Under the pieces are notes generated by a model. It did no database searches. It was not told the origin of the DNA and saw only the letters and a program-made list of their open reading frames with translations. Positions 34,024 to 42,200 of a stretch of 44,059 nucleotides of DNA are shown piece after piece. Origin of the DNA: Streptomyces fildesensis (lineage in GTDB: Bacteria > Actinomycetota > Actinomycetes > Streptomycetales > Streptomycetaceae). The stretch is from contig NZ_JAAIKO010000054.1 of assembly GCF_016107395.1 (NCBI RefSeq), forward strand, positions 1 through 44,059, read 5' to 3'. A program made the position numbers and the translations under genes. How positions within the stretch are numbered: the stretch's first letter is position 1; each line of letters starts with the position of its first letter.

Positions 34024-35433
34024 TCAGCCGCCGAGCTTGCGCCCGCAGACCGGCCACGGGCTGGAGCCGCGCTGGATGTAGAGCCGTTTGGCGCGGAAGG
34101 TCTGTTCGCCCGCGGGGGCGTCCTGGGGGCGGCCGCTGCCGCCGAGGCTGTGCCAGGTCCGGGTGTCGAACTGGTAGAGGCCGCCGTAGGTGCCGGACGG
34201 GTCGACCGCGTGCGGGCGGCCGCCGGCCTCGCAGTGCGCGAGGCCCTGCCAGTTCAGGCCGTCGGCCCCGGCGACCGAGGTCGGCAGCGGTTTGGTGCCG
34301 ATCCGGACGACCTGGGTGACGGGCTCCCTGACGATCTCGGAGCGGATGATCCTGGGCCGCTGCTTCACCCCGTTGATCGTCCGGAAGGCGTACGTGACGC
34401 GGCGGACACCCGCCTTGCCCGGAGTATCGACGGCCTCGGTGCCGTGGAACAGCTTGGCGTCCTTGTGCTTCTCCGTGCGGAACCGCACCGGCTCCTCGCG
34501 CACCTCCTCGGTGCCGGAGATGCGCAGCACCGAGATGGTCTGGCCCTCGCGGGGGAAGCTCTCGGGGTCGACGGAGGTCGTGTCCTGGTTCTGCAGGGTG
34601 ATCCCGGACTGGGCGACGACCTCGCGGACGGTGGCGGCGTTGGTGCGTACCGTCCGCTCACGGCCGTCGGCGAGCAGCGTGACGGTCCGCTCGGTGCGTA
34701 CGTCCAGGTCGAGGCCGTGCCGTCCGATGGACGAGCCGCGCGACGCGGACAGATGCGCGCCCTCGGCGCGGACGCCGAGCTCCCGCAGGGCCTCGTCGAC
34801 GGTGTCCGCCGTGGTCCACAGCAGGCGGCGGTGGCCGTCGAGGGTGAGCGTGACGGGACGGCCGAAACGGACTTCGACCTGGTCGCCGTCGTGCAGCTCG
34901 GCCTGCGGGCCGGGCGCGACGAGGTCGTGCTCGCCCACGGTCACGCCTTGCTGCGCCAGCACCTCCCCGACATCGTCGGCGAAGGTGTGGAGGGTGCGCG
35001 GTTCGCCGTCGACGGTGAGCTGCACGTCCTTGTCACCGGCGAGGAACGCGACGGTCCCGCCCGCCAGGAACGCGACGACGAGCGCCTGCGGCAGCAGCTT
35101 GCGCAGGGAGTCGGGCCGGAAGTCGGGGCGGGAATCGCGCCGGGAACCTCCCGCGGGAGAGGCCGCGGACGCCGGTTCCGGCCGTCTGCCGTTCCTGGCG
35201 GCGCGGCGCGCGGCGGTCCTGGCGCCGACCGGCGCTGCCGCGGGCGCCGGTTCCTGCTCCGGGATCAGCGGAAGGCAGCCGGTCGCCGCCGCCTCGTCGG
35301 CCCACGACGAGTTCGGTACGGCGTCCCAGTCGGACTGGTGCGGCAGCCGGGTGCCCGCGGCCTCCGGTACGACCCCCGGCACGGGGGTCGCCGCACCGCG
35401 TGCTGCTCGGTGGGTGCCCTGCGCATTGCTCAC
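34024..35433 (-). CDS. rpfB: Resuscitation-promoting factor RpfB
   Basis: A 469-residue muralytic protein that helps spores and dormant cells resume growth by cutting peptidoglycan. A basic N-terminus leads to one membrane anchor (about 115-132), three DUF348 repeats (each beginning like VQLTVDGEPRTLHTFADDVGEVL), a G5 domain (about 305-385) and the C-terminal transglycosylase-like domain (392-469) with catalytic E402 in LAHCEAGG and the end SSPWPVCGR. GTG with GGAG 5 nt upstream was chosen as start. No riboswitch motif of the type known before rpfA is visible in the 180 bp upstream. Confidence 0.95.
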   Translation of the reverse strand: MSNAQGTHRAARGAATPVPGVVPEAAGTRLPHQSDWDAVPNSSWADEAAATGCLPLIPEQEPAPAAAPVGARTAARRAARNGRRPEPASAASPAGGSRRDSRPDFRPDSLRKLLPQALVVAFLAGGTVAFLAGDKDVQLTVDGEPRTLHTFADDVGEVLAQQGVTVGEHDLVAPGPQAELHDGDQVEVRFGRPVTLTLDGHRRLLWTTADTVDEALRELGVRAEGAHLSASRGSSIGRHGLDLDVRTERTVTLLADGRERTVRTNAATVREVVAQSGITLQNQDTTSVDPESFPREGQTISVLRISGTEEVREEPVRFRTEKHKDAKLFHGTEAVDTPGKAGVRRVTYAFRTINGVKQRPRIIRSEIVREPVTQVVRIGTKPLPTSVAGADGLNWQGLAHCEAGGRPHAVDPSGTYGGLYQFDTRTWHSLGGSGRPQDAPAGEQTFRAKRLYIQRGSSPWPVCGRKLGG

Positions 35434-35615
35434 GACGACTCCACAGGTCCGACGGTCCCCGATCCGGACCGGGACCCTAGCCCACGTTTCGTCACTCTCC
35501 AAAACCATCCGGGCACGCTGTGTCGTGATCACGCGTTTCGGGACGGGTGTCGGCCGGAGGGCCGACGGGGGGGCGACGGGGAGGCCTGCGGGGCCGACGG
35601 GGATGGCGGCGGCCG

Positions 35616-36494
35616 TCAGTAGCCGAAGGCCCGCGCCGTGTTCGCCCCGATGGCGGACGCCAGCTCGTCCTCGGGGAGCTGCCTGGCCGCGGCCATCGCC
35701 CGCAGAGTGACCGGAATGAGGTACGGCGCGTTAGGCCGACCGCGGTACGGCACCGGAGTGAGGAAGGGCGCGTCCGTCTCGACCAGCAGGAGGTCGAGCG
35801 GGGCCACGGCGACGGCGTCCCGCAGGTCCTGGGCGGACTTGTAGGTGACGTTGCCGGCGAAGGACATGTAGTAGCCCTTGTCGGCGCAGATCCGGGCCAT
35901 GGCGGCGTCGCCCGAGTAGCAGTGGAAGACGACGGTGTCGGGCGCGCCCTCCTCGTCGAGGATGCGCAGCACGTCGGCGTGCGCCTCGCGGTCGTGGATG
36001 ACGAGCGCCTTGCCGACGCCCTTCGCGATGTCGATGTGCCGGCGGAAGGAGTACTGCTGGGCCTCGACGCCTTCGGGGCCGGTGCGGAAGTAGTCGAGGC
36101 CGGTCTCGCCGACGCCGCGGACCTGGGGAAGCGCGGCGAGCGCGGCGATCCGGTCGAGGGCGTCCCGCAGGGCCTTGTCGCCGCCGGGGGTGCGGGCGCC
36201 CTGGCGGGACCAGCCGTCCGGATCGCCGTGGACGATCCGGGGCGCTTCGTTGGGGTGCAGGGCGACGGTGGCCCACACGTTCGGGTGCTGGGCGGCGGTG
36301 TCGGCCGCCCATTGCGAGCCCTTCAGGTCGCAGCCGACCTGGATGAGGGTGGTGACCCCGACGGAGGCGGCCTTGGCCAGCGATTCCTCGACCGTTCCTT
36401 CCTGCATGTCGAGGTGGGTGTGCGAGTCGGCGACCGGGACCCGCAGCGGCTCGGGCACCGGCGGGGCCGCGGACTTCTCGTTCTTCGGGGACAT
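35616..36494 (-). CDS. tatD: TatD-family metal-dependent DNase
   Basis: A 292-residue amidohydrolase-fold nuclease involved in DNA repair and degradation. Metal ligands: DSHTHLD (H25, H27), GVGETGLDYFR with Glu, VIHDREAHADV, VFHCYSGD and ETDAPFLTP. About 20 Pro/Lys-rich residues precede the fold. The ATG follows a TAGGAT -10-like box by 6 nt, so it is probably leaderless. The tatD-rpfB-rsmA-ispE order is typical of actinobacteria. Confidence 0.95.
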   Translation of the reverse strand: MSPKNEKSAAPPVPEPLRVPVADSHTHLDMQEGTVEESLAKAASVGVTTLIQVGCDLKGSQWAADTAAQHPNVWATVALHPNEAPRIVHGDPDGWSRQGARTPGGDKALRDALDRIAALAALPQVRGVGETGLDYFRTGPEGVEAQQYSFRRHIDIAKGVGKALVIHDREAHADVLRILDEEGAPDTVVFHCYSGDAAMARICADKGYYMSFAGNVTYKSAQDLRDAVAVAPLDLLLVETDAPFLTPVPYRGRPNAPYLIPVTLRAMAAARQLPEDELASAIGANTARAFGY

Positions 36495-36617
36495 GCCCCG
36501 ATCCTATGGAGACCCGGGGAGCGGGCGGGACGGGAGGCCGGGCGGACAGGGGGTCGGCGCTTACGGCCCGGGGTCAGGCCGGCCGGGGATTCAGACGGGC
36601 CCGGCGTCAGACCGCCG

Positions 36618-36968
36618 TCAGGCCGTGTCGGCTTCTCCGTGCTTGCGGTGCAGCCGGTGCAGGAGGGACCAGTGGTGCGTGCGGTGCACGGCACGCTCGC
36701 CCGTGGGGGTGTTCCACAGCGACATCACATCGGAGACCTGACCCGACCGCATGATCCGCACCTTGTGCCCTCCGCAGTTCAGGCAGGTCGGGCGGGTGAG
36801 CGGGGACGGCACCTTCTCGCCGGCGGTCGTGTAGGTGACGAAGGGCTGACCCTTCGCGTCGACATGGTGCTCGATGTCGTACGACTGCTCCCAGCCGTGG
36901 CCGCAATTGAGGCACGCGAAGGCGTACGCCTCGGAGACGGTGGTGTCGGATCCGACGATCTCGCTCAT
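36618..36968 (-). CDS. Zinc-ribbon conserved hypothetical protein
   Basis: A 116-residue soluble protein. Two CxxC pairs (C19-L-N-C22 and C62-L-N-C65) can hold one zinc. Between them are HGWEQSYDIEHHVDAKGQPFVTYTTAGEKVPSP segments, and the C-terminus is His/Arg rich (HRTHHWSLLHRLHRKHG). AGGAG lies 6 nt before the ATG. The rubredoxin-like or zinc-ribbon type is inferred. Function unknown; it is common in streptomycetes at this position. Confidence 0.88.
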   Translation of the reverse strand: MSEIVGSDTTVSEAYAFACLNCGHGWEQSYDIEHHVDAKGQPFVTYTTAGEKVPSPLTRPTCLNCGGHKVRIMRSGQVSDVMSLWNTPTGERAVHRTHHWSLLHRLHRKHGEADTA

Positions 36969-37134
36969 GGCAGCTCCTGTTGCCCTCCGGACGAGGCGTC
37001 CGGAGCGGGTCTTCCCACTACCAGCGAACGCCTTTCCGGCCGATACCGCAGCAGGGGTATACGACTCTTGGGGCAGTTTTGGGCCGTAAGTGGGTAGTGC
37101 GCTACTTTGCTTTGCCCTCGTCCGAGTTTAGGCA

Positions 37135-37173
37135 CGTGACGTACGTCACGACACTTAATAATGCTGTGCATTA
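37135..37173 (+). promoter_or_regulatory. Two palindromes in the tetR/SDR promoter
   Basis: CGTGACGTACGTCACG (37135-37150) is a perfect 16-bp palindrome, and TAATGC-TGT-GCATTA (37159-37173) a perfect 6-3-6 one, ending 10 bp before the tetR ATG. The second overlaps a likely TAATAAT -10. Confidence 0.7.
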
Positions 37174-37183
37174 GCATGTTCCC

Positions 37184-37954
37184 ATGGCGAGAACATCCGG
37201 ACCCGAGACCCGCCGCAAACTGCTCCGCGCGGCCGGGGAACTCTTCGCCCTCAAGGGCGTCGACGGCGCGCTGACCCGCGACATCACCCGTCTCGCGGGC
37301 CAGTCCAACCCCTCCGCCGTGCAGTACCACTTCGGATCGCGGCAGGGCCTGCTCGACGCCGTCATGGCCGGCCGCCAGGACCGGACGGAAGCGGCGCTCG
37401 CACCACGGCTCGCCGAGTTGCTCGCGGACGCGGCCCCGGGGCCGGACCCGCGGGAGGCCCCCGGGCCGGACCTGCGTGCGCTGGTCGCCGCGCTCGTCGA
37501 CGCCGAGGCGACCGAGCTCGCCACCGACGGCGGACGGCACTGCCTGCTGATCTCCGCACAGCTCAGCCACGAGAGCGGGGTACGCACCCGCACCCCGCAT
37601 CCGACGCTGGCCGGCACCGGCTACTGGCGGCTCATCTGCCTCATCGAGGACCGCCTCGACGGGCTGCCGGAACCCGTACGCCTGGAACGCCTCGACCTCG
37701 CGCTCACCCTGATCGGCGCGGCCCTGGGCGACCGGGCCCGCCAGTACCTCGACGGCACGCGGACCCTCACCGACGAGCCGCTGTTCCTCGCCGACCTCGT
37801 CGGCATGACCACCGCCATGCTGCGCGCGCCCGCGCCCGAGACCGTCCCCGAGACCGCGCCCGCGCCCGTCCCCGAGACCGCGTCCGCACCCCGGACCGAC
37901 CCCGAGACCGACGCCACTCCTCCAACGACGACCCCGACTCCACAGGGAGCTTGA
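37184..37954 (+). CDS. TetR-family regulator with Pro/Glu/Thr-rich C-terminal tail
   Basis: A 256-residue protein. The HTH (ALTRDITRLAGQSNPSAVQYHFGSRQGLLDAV) lies at about 29-62. The ligand and dimer domain follows with a C-terminal TetR helix pair to about 214. Residues 215-256 are a low-complexity tail with repeats of PETAPAPVPETA type, coded by repetitive DNA, which is unusual for the family. The ATG lies 10 bp after a palindrome and has no clear ribosome site. It is followed by the SDR gene at 2 bp, so it probably represses its own operon and responds to a hydrophobic ligand such as a steroid (inference). Confidence 0.9.
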   Translation: MARTSGPETRRKLLRAAGELFALKGVDGALTRDITRLAGQSNPSAVQYHFGSRQGLLDAVMAGRQDRTEAALAPRLAELLADAAPGPDPREAPGPDLRALVAALVDAEATELATDGGRHCLLISAQLSHESGVRTRTPHPTLAGTGYWRLICLIEDRLDGLPEPVRLERLDLALTLIGAALGDRARQYLDGTRTLTDEPLFLADLVGMTTAMLRAPAPETVPETAPAPVPETASAPRTDPETDATPPTTTPTPQGA

Positions 37955-37956
37955 AA

Positions 37957-38721
37957 ATGAACGACCTGACCGGCAAGACCGTCATCATCACCGGCGCGGC
38001 CCGCGGCCTGGGGGCCGAGACCGCCCGTCAGGCGGTCGCGGCAGGCGCCAACGTCGTCCTGACCGACGTCCTGGAGGAGGACGGCAGGGCCACCGCCGCC
38101 GCGCTCGGCGACCGGGCCCGCTTCCTGCACCACGACGTCACGTCGGAGGAGGGCTGGGCGGCGGTCGCGGACTTCGCGGTCACCGAGTTCGGCGGCGTCG
38201 ACGGCCTCGTCAACAACGCCGGGATAGCCGAGGGGAAGTTCATCGAGGACGCCTCCGTCGAATACTTCCGCAACGTCCTCGACATCAACCTCACCGGCGT
38301 CTTCATCGGTATGAAGACCGTGATCCCCGCCATGAAGGAGCGCGGCGCGGGCTCGATCGTCAACATCTCGTCCGCCGCCGGGCTCATGGGCATCGCCCTC
38401 ACCGCGGGCTACGGCGCGTCCAAGTGGGGCGTGCGCGGCCTCACCAAGATCGGCGCGGTGGAGCTGGGCACCTCCCGCATCCGCGTCAACTCCGTCCACC
38501 CCGGTATGACGTACACGGCCATGACGGCGTCCGTCGGCATCCAGCGGGGCGAGGGCAACTTCCCGAACACCCCGATGGGCCGGGTCGGCGAGGCAGACGA
38601 GATCGCGGGCGCCGTGATCTTCCTGCTCTCGGACTCCGCCTCGTACGTGACGGGCGCCGAGCTCGCCGTGGACGGCGGCTGGACGGCCGGTCCGACGGTC
38701 AAGTACGTCATGGGTCAGTAG
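37957..38721 (+). CDS. Short-chain dehydrogenase, 3-alpha/20-beta-hydroxysteroid dehydrogenase type
   Basis: A 254-residue NAD(P)-dependent oxidoreductase. The dinucleotide loop is TGAARGLG (12-19), NNAG follows at 86-89, and the catalytic set is S139, Y152 and K156. The chain closely resembles the S. exfoliatus (formerly S. hydrogenans) 20-beta-hydroxysteroid dehydrogenase as I remember it, including the C-terminal end GPTVKYVMGQ. AGGGAGC lies 6 nt before the ATG. It is co-transcribed with the TetR gene 2 bp upstream. The physiological substrate in this organism is unknown. Confidence 0.92.
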   Translation: MNDLTGKTVIITGAARGLGAETARQAVAAGANVVLTDVLEEDGRATAAALGDRARFLHHDVTSEEGWAAVADFAVTEFGGVDGLVNNAGIAEGKFIEDASVEYFRNVLDINLTGVFIGMKTVIPAMKERGAGSIVNISSAAGLMGIALTAGYGASKWGVRGLTKIGAVELGTSRIRVNSVHPGMTYTAMTASVGIQRGEGNFPNTPMGRVGEADEIAGAVIFLLSDSASYVTGAELAVDGGWTAGPTVKYVMGQ

Positions 38722-38749
38722 GACGGGGAGGCGCGCGGGGGTCCGGTTC

Positions 38750-39652
38750 TCAGGCCCCCGCAGGCGCTCCAGGCCCCTTCTCCGCCGCCTTGGCCGCGTT
38801 CTTCGCCGCCACCACCGCGTCGAAGACATCGCGCTTCGGCAGGCCGAGCTCCGCCGCCACGGCCACGATCGCCTCCTTGCGGCGCTCCCCGGCCTCCTCG
38901 CGCACCATCACCCGCCGCACCAGTTCGGCCGGGCCGAGGTCCGACGGCCCCCGCTCCGGGGCGCCCTCCACGACGACGGTGATCTCGCCGCGCACGCCCT
39001 CCGCCGCCCAGGCGGCCAGTTCCTTCAGCGGGCCGCGCTTGATCTCCTCGTACGTCTTCGTCAGCTCACGGCACACCGCCGCGCGCCGGTCGGGACCGAA
39101 CGCCTCAGCCATCGCCGCCAGCGTGTCGTCGATCCGGTGCGGCGCCTCGAAATACACCAGGGTGCGACGGTCGTCGGCCACCTCGCGCAACCGCGCCAGC
39201 CGCTCCCCCGCCTTGCGCGGCAGGAAGCCCTCGAAGCAGAACCGGTCGACGGGCAGCCCGGAGAGCGCCAGCGCCGTCAGCACCGCCGACGGGCCCGGCA
39301 CCGCCGTGACCCTGATGCCCTTCTCCACGGCCGCCGCCACCAGCCGGTAGCCGGGGTCGGAGACCGACGGCATGCCCGCGTCGGTGACGAGCAGGACGCG
39401 GGCGCCGTTCTCCAGCGCCTCGACCAGCTCGGGGGTGCGGGCGCTCTCGTTGCCCTCGAAGTACGAGACGACCCGGCCGGTCGTGTGCACGCCGAGGCCC
39501 TGCGTCAGCCGGCGCAGCCGCCGGGTGTCCTCCGCGGCGATCACTTCCGCCGCGAGCAGTTCGGCGGCGAGGCGCGGTGGCGCGTCCTGGATGTCGCCGA
39601 TGGGGGTCCCCGCCAGAACCAGTACGCCTACGCCTGCCGCTGAGCTAGTCAC
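38750..39652 (-). CDS. rsmI: 16S rRNA (cytidine1402-2'-O)-methyltransferase
   Basis: A 300-residue tetrapyrrole-methylase-fold enzyme that adds the 2'-O-methyl to C1402 in the decoding centre. Family motifs: LVLAGTPIGDIQDAPPR, AAEDTRRLRRLT, LLVTDAGMPSVSDPGYRLV and AVPGPSAVLTALALSGLP, FEGFLPRK. The C-terminal region has an Ala-rich helix (AVVAAKNAAKAAEKG). GTG is the only start that gives the full N-terminal strand; it has no ribosome site and may be leaderless. It is divergent from pmt, as commonly seen in actinobacteria. Confidence 0.95.
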   Translation of the reverse strand: MTSSAAGVGVLVLAGTPIGDIQDAPPRLAAELLAAEVIAAEDTRRLRRLTQGLGVHTTGRVVSYFEGNESARTPELVEALENGARVLLVTDAGMPSVSDPGYRLVAAAVEKGIRVTAVPGPSAVLTALALSGLPVDRFCFEGFLPRKAGERLARLREVADDRRTLVYFEAPHRIDDTLAAMAEAFGPDRRAAVCRELTKTYEEIKRGPLKELAAWAAEGVRGEITVVVEGAPERGPSDLGPAELVRRVMVREEAGERRKEAIVAVAAELGLPKRDVFDAVVAAKNAAKAAEKGPGAPAGA

Positions 39653-39722
39653 GGGTCCAGCTTCCCACCCGCCCGCCCTTTGCCCTCAATCGGCGGGCGG
39701 CCTGGGGGTGGGGGTGGAGTGG

Positions 39723-39803
39723 CCTCGAACGCCGGCCGGGCTGAAAAAACGGGGTGGGACGCAGGCAGCCCTGACCGTGGCCGCCAAACGCCGGCCGGGC
39801 CGA
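39723..39803. repeat. Two copies of an intergenic motif with core AACGCCGGCCGGGC
   Basis: The core (AACGCCGGCCGGGC) occurs at about 39728 and 39787, followed by TGAAA or CGAAC. It resembles an abundant Streptomyces intergenic repeat that I remember (AAACGCCGGACGGGCT). Confidence 0.6.
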
Positions 39804-39833
39804 ACGGTCGCCTCGAACTCCCCCAGCCACCCT

Positions 39834-39849
39834 TGGGAGGTGCCCCCAG
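39834..39849. repeat. 16-bp interspersed motif TGGGAGGTGCCCCCAG, copy 2
   Basis: Identical to the copy at 2193-2208. Part of a hairpin with the preceding CTCCCCCAG. Confidence 0.65.
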
Positions 39850-39981
39850 GGGCTGAACCGCTGACAGGAAACGCACAGGAAAGGGGAAAAGGGCGGCTTC
39901 CTGTCATCGGAGGGTGGGTTCGAGGGTGGAATCCGCATGCCCGGGACCCGAACCGGCATGCGACATCCCTACGATGGCCCG

Positions 39982-41766
39982 GTGACCAGTGACACCGCGA
40001 CTCAGGCCGAGCGGGACGAGGGCCTCCTCCACCCGGAGCCGCAGCCCAGCGCATGGCAGCGACGGCTGCGCCGCTTCGGCTATACGGACCGGCCGCACGT
40101 GGACGTCCGCGACCGCCTCGTGGTGCCGTTCCCGGAGCCCGGGACCCGGCTCTGGGGTTCGCTGGGCCTGGGCCAGGCGGCGGCGTCGAGGGTGGCGCGG
40201 CTGACCGGATGGGGCGGTCCGCTGCTCGTGGCGCTGATGGCGGGCCTCATCCGCTTCTGGCACCTGGGCACCCCGCACGCGGTGATATTCGACGAGACGT
40301 ACTACGCGAAGGACGCGTGGTCGCTGCTCAAGTTCGGCTACGAGGGCACCTGGACCGACGGCAAGATCTCCAATGCGCAGATCCTGGCCGATCCCCAGAT
40401 CATCCCGCTGTCGCGCGATCCGGGCTATGTGGTGCACCCGCCGGTCGGCAAGTGGGTCATCGCGGTCGGTGAGCAGCTGTTCGGCCTGAACCCGTTCGGC
40501 TGGCGGTTCATGGTCGCGCTGCTCGGCACCCTGTCGGTGCTGATGGTGTGCCGGATCGGCCGCCGGCTGTTCCGTTCCACCGCGCTGGGCTGCCTGGCCG
40601 GCCTCCTGCTGTCGGTGGACGGTCTGCACTACGTGATGAGCCGTACGGCCCTGCTCGACCTGGTCATCATGTTCTTCGCGCTGGCCGCGTTCGGCTGTCT
40701 GGTCGTGGACCGCGACTGGTCGCGGGCCCGGCTGGCGGCGGCGCTGCCGGTCGGCGAGGACGGTGTGGCGCGCCCGGACCGCCGGGTCGGGGACCGCGGC
40801 AGCATGGGCTGGCGGCCGTGGCGGCTCGCGGCCGGGCTGTTCCTGGGCCTGGCGTGCGCGAGCAAGTGGAACGGTCTGTACTTCCTGGCGGCGTTCGGGC
40901 TGATGACCATCCTGTGGGACGCCGGCTCGCGCCGGGTCGCCGGCGCCAGGCGCCCGTACGTGGCGGTGCTGCGCAAGGACACCGGCTGGGCGTTCCTGTC
41001 CGTCGTGGTCGTCGCCATCGGCACGTACCTGGTCTCCTGGACCGGCTGGTTCGTGACCAAGGGCGGCTACGGCCGGGACTGGGCGGCACACCGCAAGGGC
41101 CTGTCCCCCGACCACATCAAACTGCCGCTGATCGGCCGGATCGACCTGCACCAGTTCGACATGACGTGGATGCCGGACGCGCTGCGCAGCCTGTGGCACT
41201 ACGAGTTCCAGGTCTACCAGTTCAACATCGGCCTCTCCACGCCGCACATGTACCAGTCGAACCCGTGGAGCTGGATGGTCCTGGGCCGGCCCGTCTCCTA
41301 CTTCTACGAGTCGCCGAAGAACGGCGAGGCCGGCTGCACCGCGGCCAAGGGCTGCGCCCGCGAGATCCTCGCCATCGGCACCCCCCTGCTGTGGTGGTCG
41401 GCCTGCTTCGCGCTGCTGTACCTGCTCTACCGCTGGGGCTTCCGCCGCGACTGGCGGGCGGGCGCGATCCTGTGCGCCGCGTTCGCCGGCTGGCTGCCCT
41501 GGATGATGTACCAGGACCGCACGATCTTCCTCTTCTACGCGGTCGCCTTCGTCCCCTACCTCTGCCTCGCCGTCGCGATGATGATCGGCGCGATCCTCGG
41601 CCCCCCGGGCTCCGACGAACGCCGCCGGATGTGGGGCGCGGTCGGCGCGGGCACACTCGTCCTGCTGATTGTCTGGAACTTCATCTACTTCTTCCCGATC
41701 TACACGGGCATGCCCATCTCGATGGACGCCTGGCGGGCGCGGATGTGGTTCGACTCCTGGATCTAG
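39982..41766 (+). CDS. pmt: Dolichyl-phosphate-mannose-type protein O-mannosyltransferase (GT39)
   Basis: A 594-residue polytopic membrane enzyme that transfers mannose from polyprenol phosphate to secreted Ser/Thr residues. The first outer loop carries the catalytic FDETYYAKDAWSL (D104-E105). Other family signatures: HPPVGKWVIAVGEQLFG, SRTALLDLVIMFF, ACASKWNGLYFL and the C-terminal half with TMs around GAGTLVLLIVWNFIYFFPIYTG. The GTG follows a TACGAT -10-like box by 6 nt, so a leaderless mRNA is likely; an upstream ATG would lie before that box. In S. coelicolor Pmt is needed for phage phiC31 adsorption and glycoprotein synthesis (literature from memory). Confidence 0.95.
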   Translation: MTSDTATQAERDEGLLHPEPQPSAWQRRLRRFGYTDRPHVDVRDRLVVPFPEPGTRLWGSLGLGQAAASRVARLTGWGGPLLVALMAGLIRFWHLGTPHAVIFDETYYAKDAWSLLKFGYEGTWTDGKISNAQILADPQIIPLSRDPGYVVHPPVGKWVIAVGEQLFGLNPFGWRFMVALLGTLSVLMVCRIGRRLFRSTALGCLAGLLLSVDGLHYVMSRTALLDLVIMFFALAAFGCLVVDRDWSRARLAAALPVGEDGVARPDRRVGDRGSMGWRPWRLAAGLFLGLACASKWNGLYFLAAFGLMTILWDAGSRRVAGARRPYVAVLRKDTGWAFLSVVVVAIGTYLVSWTGWFVTKGGYGRDWAAHRKGLSPDHIKLPLIGRIDLHQFDMTWMPDALRSLWHYEFQVYQFNIGLSTPHMYQSNPWSWMVLGRPVSYFYESPKNGEAGCTAAKGCAREILAIGTPLLWWSACFALLYLLYRWGFRRDWRAGAILCAAFAGWLPWMMYQDRTIFLFYAVAFVPYLCLAVAMMIGAILGPPGSDERRRMWGAVGAGTLVLLIVWNFIYFFPIYTGMPISMDAWRARMWFDSWI

Positions 41767-41779
41767 CTGCACAAACACC

Positions 41780-41823
41780 CCGATGCCGACCGGCGAAGCT
41801 CACCGCTTCCCGGTCGGCATCGG
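41780..41823 (+). terminator. Strong terminator after pmt
   Basis: 14 perfect pairs (CCGATGCCGACCGG and its complement), a bulged C, then 5 more pairs (GAAGC/GCTTC) and a 5-nt loop. It marks the end of the core block. Confidence 0.92.
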
Positions 41824-42200
41824 TCGTTGTCGGTCGTGCTGGGCCGTCCCCGGACGGCCCACAGACGGCCCAGCGAACCCATCGTCAGGGACGGCCGCCA
41901 TCGGGCATCGAACTGCGGCATCCGACACCTGAGCCGCCTTGATGGGCGTATCGATCCACACCTCGCCCGCGCGGGGCCAAAATCGCGCTACCAAGGGATG
42001 CACCGGTCCGGAGCCAACACGCTTTCCAAGTCTGTTGATGTTGCACGACCTGGTGTACGAGGCTGTTCATCTGCGTTCGCACGAGGTTGGCGGCTCTATC
42101 GGTACCGGCTTCCGGCCTGTCCTGAACGCCCGCGAACCAAGCTGAATGAGACGGAAACTGAGACTGGGGCCCTGATGGAGCGAGTAGAGGCCGAGCTGCC
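41824..42200. other. Non-coding junction between core genes and the accessory operon
   Basis: No gene supported on either strand. A small hairpin (GGGCCGTCC/GGACGGCCC, 41841-41860) follows the pmt terminator. The rest is of mixed composition with many stops and looks like decayed DNA. No tRNA, integrase or clear attachment site is seen. Confidence 0.5.

Larger units (their letters stand above)
39653..39981. other. Divergent intergenic region between rsmI and pmt with interspersed repeats
   Basis: No gene. It holds a GC-rich inverted repeat (CCGCCCGCC 39669-39677 with GGCGGGCGG 39692-39700), two copies of an ACGCCGGCCGGGC motif, the TGGGAGGTGCCCCCAG motif, and a TACGAT -10-like box at 39970 for pmt. 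Confidence 0.7.

Noticed and set aside
41824..42200. Attachment site or transposase remnant at the core/accessory junction
   Set aside because: No direct repeat of core sequence, no tRNA and no transposase motif was found on either strand.
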